The notes: generated from the letters alone by a model not told the origin. A stretch of 64,000 nt of DNA from Climacium dendroides (GCA_950106755.1 OX467090.1:8246001-8310000), one strand, 5' to 3'; counted from the first letter of the stretch, positions 24,290 through 36,587 are shown. A program made the numbers and translations.

Positions 24290-24745
24290 CATAGATTATA
24301 TTTTTTCTACATGGAAAGCTTTGAATCATTCCATTTGGATTTGTTATGAGAAAGTTACAGACAATCTTGTATTTCAGGCAATTAAAGCATCTTCTTGAAA
24401 AAATAACTTACATGATTCATTTCTGAATGCAATTTTTACAATTTTTCAAAATAAAAATTTTCACATGGTTTAGTTTGCTTCCATCTCACCATTGGGATTA
24501 GTGTGTTTTAATTCCATTTTAAAGATATTTATAATTTATATTTTTTTCCATCTCATATCTACTTCTACTTATCAACTTTTTAAAGTATGAAGTTTAGGTT
24601 TTTTTTTTCAAATTTTCATTTTTTTAGACTCTCAACTCAATTCCTAAAACTTTGTAGTGCAAAAAATTGAAGTTAAGAAGGTTCAAAGTCAAATAATGTA
24701 GTTAAGAAGGTTCTAAGTCAAATAATCTAGTTAAAATGAGGTGGT
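24290..24745. mobile_element. Fragment of the TTAA element family
   Basis: Aligns by eye with 46,085-46,555: CATGGAAAGCTTTGAATCAT, TCCATTTGGA, CACCATTGGGATTAGTG, CTACTTCTACTTA, TCTCAACTCAATTCC and GTAGTGCAAAAAATT blocks in the same order. No TTAA end was identified. Confidence 0.55.
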
Positions 24746-27190
24746 TCTCTTGCAATTGAATTCGTGTCTCATGTGATTGTTGGCGTACAGATTTGTACAA
24801 ACATTTGGATACAAACCTTTGGAACTATATTCTTGTACAGTACTTGAGATTAGTCTTCTCAATGTGAATTTGTAATGTGAATCTGTAATGTGGACTTAGT
24901 ATGGAGTCTTGAACAAGCAAACTGACTCTTGATTCTCGCTGGCCCAGTTCATTACTCTTCATCCCTCCCGTGGTCCTCCTCAGATGCCCAGAGTACAAAT
25001 CCATGATGCCATCTCCACTTCAATTGACTTTGTCACGCCATTTTTTTCCCCATGAAAGCTTGACCCCGGCCAGAGTGCATGCCCAACATGCCCAAGTGCA
25101 TCCCACCTTCAAGCTCCTCAGCTTTCTAATCAACCGTAGCAGGCAGGGAGGGCGCTGGGGGGCTGCCAAGATGCCAAGCTTGCTCAGAAATCCAGGTATG
25201 TAATCAGGCCTTGGTCCCTCATTGTTGCCATAGAATGTGGACATCCACTGGCACCAAGTCAGTTCTGCTGTGGAGAAGATGGTGACAAGACAAGCAAGAG
25301 ACAGGCTGAACCTCACTCCACTCCACTGGGCGAGCAAGATAAGAAGAAAAACAAGATATTATCACATCTGAGTGGTGGCGTCATTGCAGCAGCACTGGTG
25401 GTTTTTCTCTCCAGGCCAGGGAGGATAAGGTGTGTGCAGCTCGTTGCCAGGTTTTCAGAATGAATGATGGGTAAAAGTTCTTCTCACTGGCCTGAGGAGA
25501 CGGCTTCCAAAACTTCGCAGTTCACACCAAGGACAACCACCACCACCTTCAGTTACAGCTGATGAGATGGAGATGACTGAGTTGTGATGGAATGGATGGA
25601 AAAACAAAAACCCTAAACAGAATGCTGCAGACAGACAGAGTGCAGAATGCTGGCCCTGGAATGTGAAATTGAGATGCATCAGAGATCTTGCAGTATGGTA
25701 ATGATTTAGAGGGTAATGAAACTGATAATCTTCAAGTCTCCAGAGGCATCAGAAGGTTAATTTACTGGACAAAAGTTAATGCTGGGATCAAAAGGTTCAT
25801 GAGTGCAGTTTGGAATTGGTTCATCAAATTAGAGCTCTCATTGAATGTAGTAAGCTTATTATGAGGAGTTGCATTATCATACCCTCAGCTTCTCAGACAG
25901 AAAGCATGACAAATCTGCATTGACGACTTAGCATCATGTGTTCAACGGGAGGAAGAAGACGGGGAGGTATTCTATAGGTACACTGCAGTTGATTGTTTTA
26001 TGAAGCCAAGCTTCTATCCCTTCATTCAATAAAGGCTCTGCTGGGAGATGTTTGTATTACTTTGAGCTCCAAATTAATGGTGACTTATATTAAAAAAACG
26101 GCAATGAAGTAAAGAAGGTGCAAATCTGGGCAGTTGTGGGAAAGATACTTTGCTGTCAAAGATGGGAATCCTCTTGGTTGAATATGTCTCCAACAATAAA
26201 CCTAGCCTGTCTTCTTCATGAAATAATTAAGTGAGACCTTGAAAATTTCCCCGCCTGTAGTCCATAAACACACAAGCATATTGAGAAAAAAAAAATCTCA
26301 AAGTTGAAATGATCCAACCCACATTAAGAAAATCTCAAAGTTGCTCATATCATTGTACTGCAAGTTGCTGGATCAACATCAACCTGTCTGTGGAGGATAG
26401 AACTTTTCATATGGAGAGGGAGCACATGCGAGCAGCTAGAGTTGTTGCTAGCTACTGGTAATCCAGACTAACAATGTTCATGAATTAAATATCCCAGTCA
26501 GGATTGGAATTTTGCCTACCCATAGTAGGTAGCAAACACACATGAATATTGAAAAAACAATCTCCCTTCAAGTTACTGAACTGAACCACCACCCAAAAAT
26601 CTCCAAATTCTCAATATCATTCACATCATTGTACTGCAAGTTGCAGCGTCCACATTGAACTCTGCTAATCAAGGATACCCCTTCCCATTGGGAGGGCAAG
26701 TAATAGGCATGTGAGCTGCGTTGCTGTTGTCGTTGCTGCTGCTGCTTGTGTCGACAATGTTGTGTGAAGAGATGAGCAGTTGCAAGGTCATGGCTCAGTC
26801 ATGGGCTGGGGTTGTGAGTTGTGAGGTGTGACTCTTCCTTGTGGCTCGACCGTAGAAACCAGTAAGAGCTTAAGTATGGGTCGTACTTGCGACACGACAC
26901 GCAGCAGGACACAAATAAAAGGGATCAGCTGAACTGATTCTTTTTACAGATATTGACTGAGATATGTGTGCTCTGGCACAGCAATCGTTTGATGGAGATA
27001 TGATGCCAGACTGACTCCCCTCCACTCCCTTCCCTGCCCAGGACATGCATAAACTTGTAACTATAGCTCCAATCTTGCAAGGACTCACAACTTGCATACC
27101 CTAAACCTGCACCTGTCCATTATTGCAAACCGCTGAAATGGGCTCAGAAAAAACTCAGCACAATCATCAACAAATACGCCCACTGCCAGG
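24746..27190. other. GC-richer region without an accepted gene
   Basis: This region is distinctly less AT-rich than either side, as host genic DNA might be. No frame carries a domain I recognise. On the minus strand 25,180-25,340 reads as a hydrophobic, signal-peptide-like run followed by STFYGNNEG, faintly like an expansin first exon, but it lacks an ATG and the conserved Cys/Gly segment. A good splice donor (CAG then GTATGT) sits at 25,195-25,203 on the plus strand. It could be an untranslated RNA gene, UTR and introns of a gene too diverged to read, or a pseudogene. Confidence 0.35.
26270..26800. repeat. Diverged tandem duplication, about 265-bp unit
   Basis: ACACACAAGCATATTGAGA ... TCATTGTACTGCAAGTTGC (26,270-26,370) recurs as ACACACATGAATATTGAAA ... 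TCATTGTACTGCAAGTTGC (26,534-26,646). Downstream text is also weakly similar. It is non-coding in every frame. Confidence 0.6.
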
Positions 27191-27540
27191 AAGGAAGGTA
27201 ACTCCTTAAACGACGCTGCAGGCATTTTATGGCCCATGAATGACAAAAAGAATCTTTCTGTGTAAGGTAGAAGTGCAATTGTTCAGCCTTGGGATTTCGT
27301 ACAAAAAGGGGAGATCGTGAACAGTAGTTTGACCTCCAATGAGCACTTTTGGTTTTTTATGATGTCGTACAAAATCAAATAGGATGATTTCCACAGTCAC
27401 CAACTACACACTCAGGGGTTAACTTAAGTGTCCAAGTTAATTTTCACCATTCTTTTAAAAAAAAGAGAGAAAAAAAGAACTTCAGTGTCCAGGTTTAGTC
27501 TCATGTTTTTTTTTCAATAACAAAACTTTGGAACTATTAT
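27191..27540. other. Spacer
   Basis: Nothing recognised. Confidence 0.45.
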
Positions 27541-27804
27541 CTAAGTCCCCTAAACCGCCACTTGTTGTTATAGTATCTAGTTACTATTATTAGATTTCAA
27601 ATTTTTCATTGATTTTTGTTGTTGGCAAGTAGAAAGAGGCTCAAACACACCAAAGAACACAACATTTGAATCCTGTATGCAAAAGATATGAAAGAACAAA
27701 GTTTGGTTTAAACTATTTCTTCCATATAGTGTAGCTAGGTACATAATTGATTTTGGAGATGCATATAGAATTTAGGGTTAGTGGCACATTTGGGGGACCA
27801 CCTT
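27541..27804. mobile_element. Inverted-repeat element, family A, diverged copy
   Basis: Same orientation as the copy at 4,641-4,920: CTAAACCGCCACTTG, GGCAAGTAGAAAGAGG, CAAACACACCAAAGAACA, TGTATGCAAAAGATATGAA, TTTTGGAGATGCATA, TTAGTGGCACATTTGGGG. The termini have lost most of their inverted repeat. Oldest-looking copy in the window. Confidence 0.65.
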
Positions 27805-28139
27805 ATGTGAATTTTTTTGTCCAAATTTAGTTTAGTTTTGGATGAATGATTGTAGTTGTCTCAATTGAGCCACATTCTGAGGTTAATTAATTTACAAAAA
27901 GCTTAGTCATATCTTTGATTGCTTCTTTAATTTAGTTTGTAGATATTAAAATTCTCAAGTTGATTGGATAACAATCAATTTAATTTTCACCTTTGGTTTA
28001 ATTAAAAGAAATCAATGTTATCACTCAATAAGTACAAAGTTTGGATAAGAGAAAAAATGAATACCATTGTTTATGTGTTCGTCCATACTCAATATAAAAG
28101 TATCGCCAAGTAACATTCATAACCAAGTTATATTGAGGT
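27805..28139. other. AT-rich spacer
   Basis: Nothing recognised. Confidence 0.45.
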
Positions 28140-29220
28140 CCCTCTTAATCTAAAGTGAATCAAAGAAGAAGGTGAGATGGACTTTATTATATGCCTTATA
28201 TGAGACACCATTTTTTTGTTGAAGTTTATTCTTTGTATGTCTATAGTTTTCTTGGGACCTATAATCTCTGTTAAGAATGTGAGAATGCACAAGGAAAATT
28301 TAGACCGGCTCTATAAGAATAAAGTGAACAATTTGTTCTTGTCAACGTTTTCTTCAAGATCTACTGTCTCTATTTAAGAATGTCTGTGAAAGACTCAAAC
28401 TCTTGAAATCTGTTCAAATTCCTTTTCATTTGTAGATTTCCTAGTTTTAAAATGTCAAATCCAACCAAGCGTAGGACAAAAGTTGCAAGGAATGTGAGCG
28501 GCCACGGGGAGGATTTAGACGGGCTTCGACAAGCCAAAATAAGATGAAAGTGACATCGCTTCTTTATCAACTTTTGTTTCAAGAGCCATAGTCTCTATTT
28601 AAGAATGTCAGTGAAAGGTTCAAATTCTTGAAATCTATTCAAATCCTTCTTCATTTGTAGATCTTCTTGTTCAAAAATGTCAAATCCAACCAAGCGTAGG
28701 ACAAAAGTTGCAAGGAATGTGAGCGGCCACGGGGAGGATTTAGACGGGCTTCAACAAGCCAAAATAAGATGAAAGTGACATTGCTTCTTTATCAATTTTT
28801 GTTTCAAGACCTACATTCTCTATTTAAGAATGTAAGTGAAAGGTTCAAACTCTTGAAATCTGTGCAAATTCCTTTTCATTTGTAGATATTCTTGTTAAAA
28901 AATGTCAAATCCAATTAGAATCTTATAATAGAACCCCTATGATAGAAATTATAGAGAATGTGAATAAATAAGGAAAAGATTTGTTTGAACTCTAAAAAAT
29001 GAGAAAAAAGTGAGGTATACAATTCTTTTTTTATCAACATTTATTCTTGGTATGTTGAGCTAGAATTCTTTTGGAACCAATGACTTCTATTTAAGAATGT
29101 TGGTGAAAAGGCTTATATCTGCTCAAATTCCTCTTCAATTTTAGATTTTTATATTGAAAAATACCAAATCCAACAACAACCAAGGAATATGAGCAAGGCA
29201 CAAAGAAAATTTGTCAAGTC
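28140..29220. repeat. Satellite-like tandem array, 225-bp unit
   Basis: The segment TGTCAAATCCAACCAAGCGT through GAGGATTTAGACGGGCTT occurs at about 28,454 and 28,679 almost unchanged. A partial third unit (TGTCAAATCCAATTAG) lies at about 28,904, giving an exact 225-bp period. Decayed units lie before (about 28,260) and after (about 29,160). A short frame across the unit is a by-product. It belongs to the family at 21,160-22,030, in the opposite direction. Confidence 0.8.
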
Positions 29221-31024
29221 TAAGTTGATCATCCGTCTAAACTAGTGGTAGGCAAGGTTGTTACAAAGCAAACTTGTAAGCTTGTATGTATTTATAGCTT
29301 CAAATGTATTGAAAAATTAATAATAATGATACATGTAGAAATAGAATGATTGTGTGGCTACCCACCCACCTATAAAAGTAGAGAGTGCATCAAGAAATGT
29401 ATTGCTTTTAGAGCTTCTATTTGATTATTCTCAAAATATTATAATAAAATAAAATAAATTCTATCACCATAGGCAAAGAGCAAGTCCAACAAAAAAAAAT
29501 TCAAAAAGATAAGTTGATTCTTCAAAAACTAATAGTTGCATCTATCAAAATCAAGTGAAATTCAAGTCATATAATATCAAAAAATTATAGTTTAACTTTG
29601 ATTAAAATATCACATGCACCATCAAATATCAAGATATTTTTGTGTGGTGGTATGAAGGGCTAAATTCATTGATATGTTGAGATAGGAAAGGTTGGATAAC
29701 TCTTTCAATAGTAAAGCTTAATGCTCTTCGTCACTCTTCAAAGGTTACGGGATATTTGAAGCAAGCTATGGAAGCTTGATTGCTAAAAAAATACAAAAAT
29801 GTGTTCACACCTACACTTTAAGCCTTATTTAGGAATTTTAAATTATTCTTTTTTCAAAATTTAGTCAAATAAAATACAGAAATTTCATATTTTGTATTTG
29901 AGTAGCATTTGACTTGATTCCTTAATTCATTAAACAATTTCACTATAGTGCAAATATATATATATATATATAACATTCAAAAAAACTTCATTAAATAGAA
30001 TCTAAAAAAACAATAGAAATGATTAAAAAATATAAATAATGAAAACTATTTGTTCTATTAAATTTGTAAATGCAAGATTTGAAAGAAGATTTCTAATAGA
30101 AAGTTATAGACAAGTGCAGAGACAAGAATGTATGAAAACATTCTTTCTATCTTTCTATGAGCTTTGTTTATAACTTTTGATTGGAGACTTCAAATCACAA
30201 AATGCTTTTGGATTGAATTTCCTACTTTTTACTAATTGATCAAGTTTTGAAAAAAATTATTTTACGATTCTAAAATGAAGTTTGAAGTGTGGCCGTGAAA
30301 AAATTAATGCAATTGACTTGACTTTAAGCAATTGAACTCTTCATGTCCAAATTACATATTTTACATGGATTGTTGTACCTTCTACTTCTCTACTTCTATA
30401 AATCACTTGTTTTTTCATCATGAATCAAGGTGAAGGCATTTGTAAAGATGTGTAAGACACACATAGTGAAAGCAACTTGCCAAATTCTATATTAATTATA
30501 TTAAAAAATATTAAAATTTAGTAAATTGAATGTTAAACCTATTTTTTCCGATTTAAATTTATATTTGGCAAGTTTGTATCAAACATGTTGTTTATTTATG
30601 GTTATAGAATTTTCGATTGATCAATTTTTATTGGGTGGGCGGATTCTTTAAAAATGCTTGCTATAATCTTTTTTTAGTACTGGCACCATATTTGTGATAT
30701 AAAAGTTGTCACCCCTATATGTGGGAGTTTAATGGAAATTAGACCAACACAAATATTTTCGATTTAGAACCACCATACTAGGTCAAAGGTAATAGACACT
30801 TTTGTGTACTAAAAATATCAAGTTCCATACTATTTTTTGTGTGATAAATATTTGTTTTTTTTTTAATAAAAATAACATTGATTTTTTCTATCAAAGAAAA
30901 ATATATGCTTGTGTTCCTATACTCCCATGCTTGTGCTTGCATGCTCTCTTTCTAACTTTGTTGAATAGTAGGGTGCTATTTTGAATAGTCACCCCTACTC
31001 TTCATGGAGAATAGTTGTCACATA
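29221..31024. other. AT-rich spacer
   Basis: No gene. A (TA)n run lies at 29,948-29,971. Confidence 0.5.
29948..29971. repeat. (TA)n microsatellite
   Basis: About eleven uninterrupted TA units. Confidence 0.85.
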
Positions 31025-31200
31025 CATTAAAACCTCTCTAAAGTAATACTCTTTAAAGTAATATTGATTGCTTAGTCTTGGCTTGGGCCCATAAAAACAT
31101 CATGAATGTAATGCCCCTCCCTAATATAATAACCTTTCTAAAATGTAATACAATCAATCTAGTCCCAACTTTAACTTATTACTTTATAGAGGTTCTATTG
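31025..31200. mobile_element. Emigrant/pogo-like miniature element (176 bp)
   Basis: Left terminus CATTAAAACCTCTCTAAAGT, and right terminus (read inward) CAATAGAACCTCTATAAAGT, each followed by AATA. TA lies directly outside both ends (31,023-31,024 and 31,201-31,202). Plant Emigrant-type elements have nearly this terminus (AACCTCTATAAA.TAATA) and duplicate TA, as pogo/Tc1 relatives do. Non-coding. Confidence 0.85.
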
Positions 31201-32084
31201 TATCAATTATCACCACTATGACTAATTCTATAATAAAGTTGAAGTAGTGAGACAATGCAATCTTTGAGATGATCTTATAGTTACTTCCAAAAGTTGGGGT
31301 CCCAATGTACGAGATCTTAATTTCCAAAGGACCAAATTGTGTTTTTTGGCAACATAGCAATTTTGAGTAGCTCACTATGAAATTTATTTTTTGAAATTTT
31401 CGCACATGTGGATGAATTTTGTCTTTAAGGCCCAACAAATTGTATAACTTTTGACTACAATTTGTATGATATGTAATTTTTTTTGGACTAAGCAATTTGG
31501 GCAGATTAGAAAAAATCACTTTTTGAAGAATTAAAAATTTGAACTTTTTTAATTCTCTCTATATGCAAAAAGCTTTTAATCATTCCATTTTGATTGATGA
31601 GATGAAAGTTATAAGGAGTTTTAGCCCTGTAAACGGAGTACACAATGTAAGTACACAATGTAAGTGTCCAAATTTGGTCTCATGCTTTTTTCCAGCACTT
31701 TTGTGCAATTCAAATGAGGCCTTTGTTTTTGTCTATTTTTTTTTTCACATTTCTGCAAACTGTTGATACTGCAAAGTTCTTCATCAATTTTGGCAATAAG
31801 TAAAAATTCTGTTGCTTTTGAATTATGCCCTTCCCAACATGATGAACGAAATTGGTGCCAAACATTTCAAACAAACAATGCAAGGCAATTTTTGATGGGC
31901 TGCCGACAGAGGGAGTAAGCTTACATGACATATGTGTCCAAATTTGGTCTCCTGCTTTTCAGTATTTCTGTGATGGTCATATGGGGACTTGCTTTGGTCC
32001 AGTTGTTAAGTTATGTTTTGACAAACACTTGAAAAGTTCTTCCTTGCTAGCATATGAATGAGGCTCTTCACAATACGACCAAAT
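31201..32084. other. Spacer with dispersed direct repeats
   Basis: GTGTCCAAATTTGGTCTC followed by TGCTTTT occurs at about 31,663 and 31,936, and related text at 32,365 and 32,428, which suggests an old expanded repeat. A 111-codon minus frame at 31,184-31,519 has no motif and lies partly in the miniature element. Confidence 0.5.
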
Positions 32085-32284
32085 TGGGGAATTTTGTTGA
32101 AATGGCACCATTCCTCAACTTTGGCACTTTTATGGTTCAAACCATGTAGTTTGAAATGTATACCACTTTTAGATGGCACTTTTATGGTTTAAATTGCACC
32201 ATCTGAAATGTACACCTATCTTAGATGTCACTTTTACGGTCTAAAGATGGTGTATGAAATATGCCATTTTAATGAAATTCCCTA
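32085..32284. mobile_element. Inverted-repeat element, family D
   Basis: Left TGGGGAATTTTGTTGAAATG; right, read inward, TAGGGAATTTCATTAAAATG. The same family occurs at 47,864-48,062. The interior has GGCACTTTTATGGTT-type repeats. Non-coding. Confidence 0.65.
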
Positions 32285-32364
32285 TCAATGCCAATTAAAA
32301 CCTTTCAAAACCACACTACAAACAATTGGTTTATTGACACTCAAAAGGAGCACTGACACAAAGC

Positions 32365-32490
32365 TGTCCAAGTTGGATCTGAAGCTTTTCTCTGCACTCT
32401 AATTTTGTGTAGGTTAGATAGTGTTTTGTCCAAATTGGATCTCAAGCTTTTCTCCACACTCTAATTTTGTGTAGTTCATATAGTGTTTTT
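32365..32490. repeat. Tandem duplication, 63-bp unit
   Basis: Copies 32,365-32,427 and 32,428-32,490 share GTCCAANTTGGATCT, AAGCTTTTCTC, CACTCTAATTTTGTGTAG and ATAGTGTTTT with few differences. Confidence 0.85.
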
Positions 32491-34981
32491 TGTTTTGGTC
32501 AAGTTTTTATTTATGTATTCACAAATGCAAACACATCCACAACCAAGTGAGTGTTCTTCATTGATTTTGGCCATCTATACCTTAAATCAGGCTCTTTGTT
32601 TTGTTTGTTTGTCACATTGAGATCTCCCAAATTGTGCGTCCCTGGTCACGTTCTTGGTACCGTCGGAAAGCCCTTGGCGAGGAGGGGTGGACCGTCTTGG
32701 TTTCATGGTATTCGGACGAACTGTGTGAAAGTTATTGAATTTCAAAAGTTTTTATTAACTAAAAAATTAGAAAAAAATTACTTTTACTTTTGTTTGGACT
32801 GTGGGAACGGCACAGGGCACACTAGTATTGATCAAATTTGGTTGCATATGATGAGTCAGGCTCTTCCCCACCCCACCTACGAAAGCAGGCTCATCCAAAC
32901 CTATCGAGCAACACTGCTGCCAATAATTCGTGGGCAGAGGGTGTAAGTCATTGACACCCCCGCCATGCCTCCCTCCCCAGCATGTTGGATTGCAAGTGGC
33001 CATTGGTGAGTGGCGGAATGCTGCTGCAGCAGCAGCAACAAATGTCCCCAACCTGATCGATCTGAAGAGGTGAGAACAGAATCTGAGTTCACAGGGGTGC
33101 AGCAACCATTGCGATCTCAACTGCAAAGGAAACTGCAAAGGTGAAGCTTATCTTTAGTTATGGAAGAAGGAAGGAGGGGAGGCAAGGCAAGGCAGCCAAA
33201 CCAGAGGTCAGGGGAAATGGGAGAGGGAGGGATCACCAACTTCAAATCGAGGTGAGATAAGGTAGAACCACCCATTACCAACCACAGGCCCATCAGCAAT
33301 CAATAAGGGGGCTGAAATTTCAAGAGAGGCTGGACTAATTTCCAAACATGAGCATTTTGATTTCTGCCCATCAATTCCTCCATTCTTTTCATAACACATC
33401 TGCTTGGTTTGGAGTACCAAAATGAACTCTTAAATGAGTGGTTTTGGAATTATAGTCTAAACATTGAACATGGGTCTAGACTAACTTTTGCCTTCCAAAA
33501 TTCATAGTGAAGCAATAAAATTACCAAATTTTGGCAATCCCCCTCATTTCTATCTCTGAAATATTTCCTTGGCCTTAGTATACTCCACATATGTCCACAA
33601 TTGCTTATTCGATTGGTTATGGGTTCTACTTTAGTAATGTCAAATTCCAAAGGAAGGGTCCAACCCTACACCATTGTTTTTGTTAGCCAATTTAATGTCC
33701 AGTTGCTTCCAAAGAAAAAAAAGGGGGAGAGGGGCTTCAAGTCTACAAGGAAGAAAAGAGGCTAAATGTGTTAAAATTGCTAGTAAGACTAGAATGATGG
33801 TCGTGCACATTGTTGTCACAATGTTTCCAAAACTTCATTTCATACATTGTGGAGAGTCAACGCATACAAAAATTGCATGTAAAAATTCCATGTTCAAAAT
33901 CACATACTTGAAATTGGCCTCCTTCAATTCAACCCCCCAAAATGAAGGAGCCAAAAAACTCATAATTTTCTTGAAAGAAAGGTCGTATATTAACCATTTG
34001 TTTGAAAACAAAAACAAAAACAAACTATTGTATAACTAGCCTATTACCACTCTCATTTCAATTCCACTCTTATGTACTCATTGTATACAGTCTAGGAATG
34101 AAAATGTTCCATTCTAAGTATTTAAGGCTGGAATTGAGATGAGGTTGATAATAGATTGGGTTACCTTAGTCCTCGTATATTGTGACAATCTCTCATATAC
34201 AATTTTCACTTGTTGAATTGTGAACATATATTGGAATGATTCTTGAGTATGAGTGAGCTCAATTAGCTAGTGAGCTAGTACAATTACAAAGGGTTGAATT
34301 CATGTAATTAATGATGCATTTTGAACTATCCATTTTCTTGGGGAAGCCATGCAATTAGAGAGAGTTGAGAGTAGTGTTGCACTTAGAGCCTATTTTGTTC
34401 CTTGAGGGTAGGACAACTTGAAATAATTGTATATCTAGTGATGCATTCACAAGCCCATTTGTGTGCAAGGCAACATAATTAGAGTGTTGAGAGTACCTAT
34501 TGATACATTTTCAAACCTATTTGTCTAAAATAGAGTGCAATTAGAGAGGTTTGAGTGCACCTAAGAAAAAGTTCTCAACTCCCTTTGCTAGTCCTCTAGC
34601 TATGATTGAGTACATGTAATTTACTAAATTTTGAAGGGAGCAGGTGGCTTTGCACCATCTTGCCTACTTAAAAAAGTGATAAGTATTTTAAGATATGATC
34701 AATGTTTTTAGATTTTGAAATAGAAGTCCCTTGAGATAGAGTCAAGAAATTGAATGAAAATCTTGGCAAAGGATGATTGATGATGTTTGTGAACAATTCA
34801 ATTTTGTCAAGAATGCTAGAGGTAGGAATATAGTAACCAATGGTGGTTTAATTGATATGGCATCAAATGAACTTGTTATGAACATTTTTTAGGCAGTTAC
34901 CTACTTCAGAACGTATTTTACAAATTATTTGGCCTCATATTGGTCCTACACTAATTAAAATGGGACCTTCCATGAATCATT
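32491..34981. other. Spacer with GC-richer part at 32.6-33.3 kb
   Basis: Several frames of 60-130 codons overlap on both strands at 32,550-33,140, with no conserved motif and no splice structure I can trust. A lone family B terminus (AAGGTAGAACCACCCATTAC) lies at 33,259 without a partner. No gene called. Confidence 0.45.
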
Positions 34982-35177
34982 CCATGAGGAATACATTGAG
35001 AGTATTGTAGAAGTCTCCATTGTTACATGTCCATGAGGAATACATTGAGAGTATTGTAGAAGTCTCCATTGTTACATGTCCATGAGGAATACATTGAGAG
35101 TATTGTAGAAGTCTCCATTGTTACATGTCCATGAGGAATACATTGAGAGTATTGTAGAAGTCTCCATTGTTACATGT
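34982..35177. repeat. Four perfect tandem copies of a 49-bp unit
   Basis: Copies start at 34,982, 35,031, 35,080 and 35,129. Each runs CCATGAGGAATACATTGAGA through GTTACATGT, with no difference visible. There are no spacers, so it is not a CRISPR array. It is a young minisatellite. Confidence 0.95.
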
Positions 35178-35461
35178 GCCATTGCATTTAGAAATGTAGC
35201 TCAAAATGATTGTGTAGCAAGACAAGGAATAAGATTTAAAATTAGACGATGAAAATAAAACCCTAGCTCCTCAATAAAAGTCATTTTTGTCAATGGCGAC
35301 AAGCACATGTAATATTATATACCATTGCGAATTCCTCCCCCTCTAAAAGACATGAAGAAGACAAAATATGCTTTACTTTATACTTGGGAATCAATCTTTA
35401 AGATTGAAGCAAAGCATGTCTGAAGATCCCATGAATTAATCCCTAAATAGATCCTAATGAT

Positions 35462-35705
35462 CTACACTAAATAGTGAAATTAGGTTGCCTTAACAATTAG
35501 GTTGCCTTACTTAGGAAAGTTGCCTCGTGACTCACCACTTGTTGAGATGGAGGCACAAGCAATTCTCTAGACCCAAGTCATGAACCAGTGCACCAACACA
35601 TGGTTCCTACATTATTGCATCCATCTACACTAACTATACATATTTATATAGTGTGGAATGTCGAGGATTTAGTGTGGGGCAACCTAATTTCACTATTTAG
35701 TGTAG
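35462..35705. mobile_element. Inverted-repeat element, family E (244 bp)
   Basis: Perfect 28-bp terminal inverted repeats: 35,462-35,489 begins CTACACTAAATAGTGAAATT, and 35,678-35,705 is its exact inverse. The target duplication is unclear (GAT against CTA outside). Perfect ends indicate a recent insertion. Non-coding. Confidence 0.85.
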
Positions 35706-36326
35706 CTAAACTGGGATTTGAGCAATGCTTGAAAATCATTTAAAAAAAGCCAAACAAAGAGACAAAACTCACCCTCCAAAATAGAGTTATCCTTAAAATA
35801 ACTCTATTTCATATGCAGTCTAAGGATTGAACCACCCAAAAATGTAAGGCTTGACAACATTAATCATTATAGGTTCATCTGTACATTTTCCCTCAAACAT
35901 AACTACCCCCCTCACAGTGAATGCCAGAGAGGATTACTCCATGTTACAAAATCTCAACATACATCTTGTGGCACCTCAACTAATCTGATCTGCCATTAGA
36001 GTTCAACACTAATTGACCAAAGCATCAGTACTAGAAACATGAAAATGAGCACAAGAAGACCCACAAATCGTCTAGTTGGACGTGGATCATTTTCCTGGAC
36101 CATTTTTCCAATAGTGCAAGTAGCACAAATTCAGCATTTTTAAGTCTGAGCAACCCTAAAATGTGAATCTGTTCCAATCCTAGTTTTTAAGAACCCCAAA
36201 TGTCAAATTTTTTGGCACCCAGGATTGCATCAATTAAACGAAAGTCAGAACTAGAGAAAGCTCTCCATGAATTTGTGGGATTCAAGTATGGGATTGATGA
36301 TGAGATGAAAGAGTACTTGTGATTGT
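35706..36326. other. Spacer downstream of the plastid-protein gene
   Basis: Lies 3' of the minus-strand gene and should contain its 3' untranslated region. No gene recognised. Confidence 0.5.
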
Positions 36327-36587
36327 TCAACTACCATCCTCGTCTTCTTTCCCGTAGGAGGGAGAAACTGCAAACCATCGTCGCTCATACATGTTCAAGA
36401 GGTCGATGTACATTTTGTGCGCAGGGTCATAACAAATGGCGTAGAACACGTGCGGTAGGATTCGGTGCTGGACCAACAACAATCTGCCCGCCTTCGACGT
36501 CGCCAACGCGCACAGTGAGTCGAACTTGTGATACAACCTTCCGGGCTTCACCCGCGCTCTGGTCGCCAGCACGTCCACCCCACTCAC
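36327..36587 (-). CDS. Exon 4 of the putative plastid protein
   Basis: The last coding exon starts VSGVDVLATRARVKPGRLYH after a CCCAG acceptor (36,588-36,592) and ends GKEDEDGS with TGA. It has 86 codons and the region most likely to be conserved (LLLVQHRILPHVFYAICYDP, then MYIDLLNMYERRWF). Confidence 0.8.
   Translation of the reverse strand: MSGVDVLATRARVKPGRLYHKFDSLCALATSKAGRLLLVQHRILPHVFYAICYDPAHKMYIDLLNMYERRWFAVSPSYGKEDEDGS

Noticed and set aside
25020..25337. Minus-strand expansin-like first exon
   Set aside because: It begins with TTG, lacks ATG and has only a short FYG-like similarity; the conserved Cys/Gly region of expansins is missing.
32551..33138. Overlapping frames of 131 and 123 codons
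   Set aside because: No domain, no splice support, a poly-Ala run from a CAG repeat, and it lies next to tandem repeats.
34982..35177. Possible CRISPR-like repeat array
   Set aside because: The units are directly adjacent without spacers and lie in plant DNA; it is a minisatellite.
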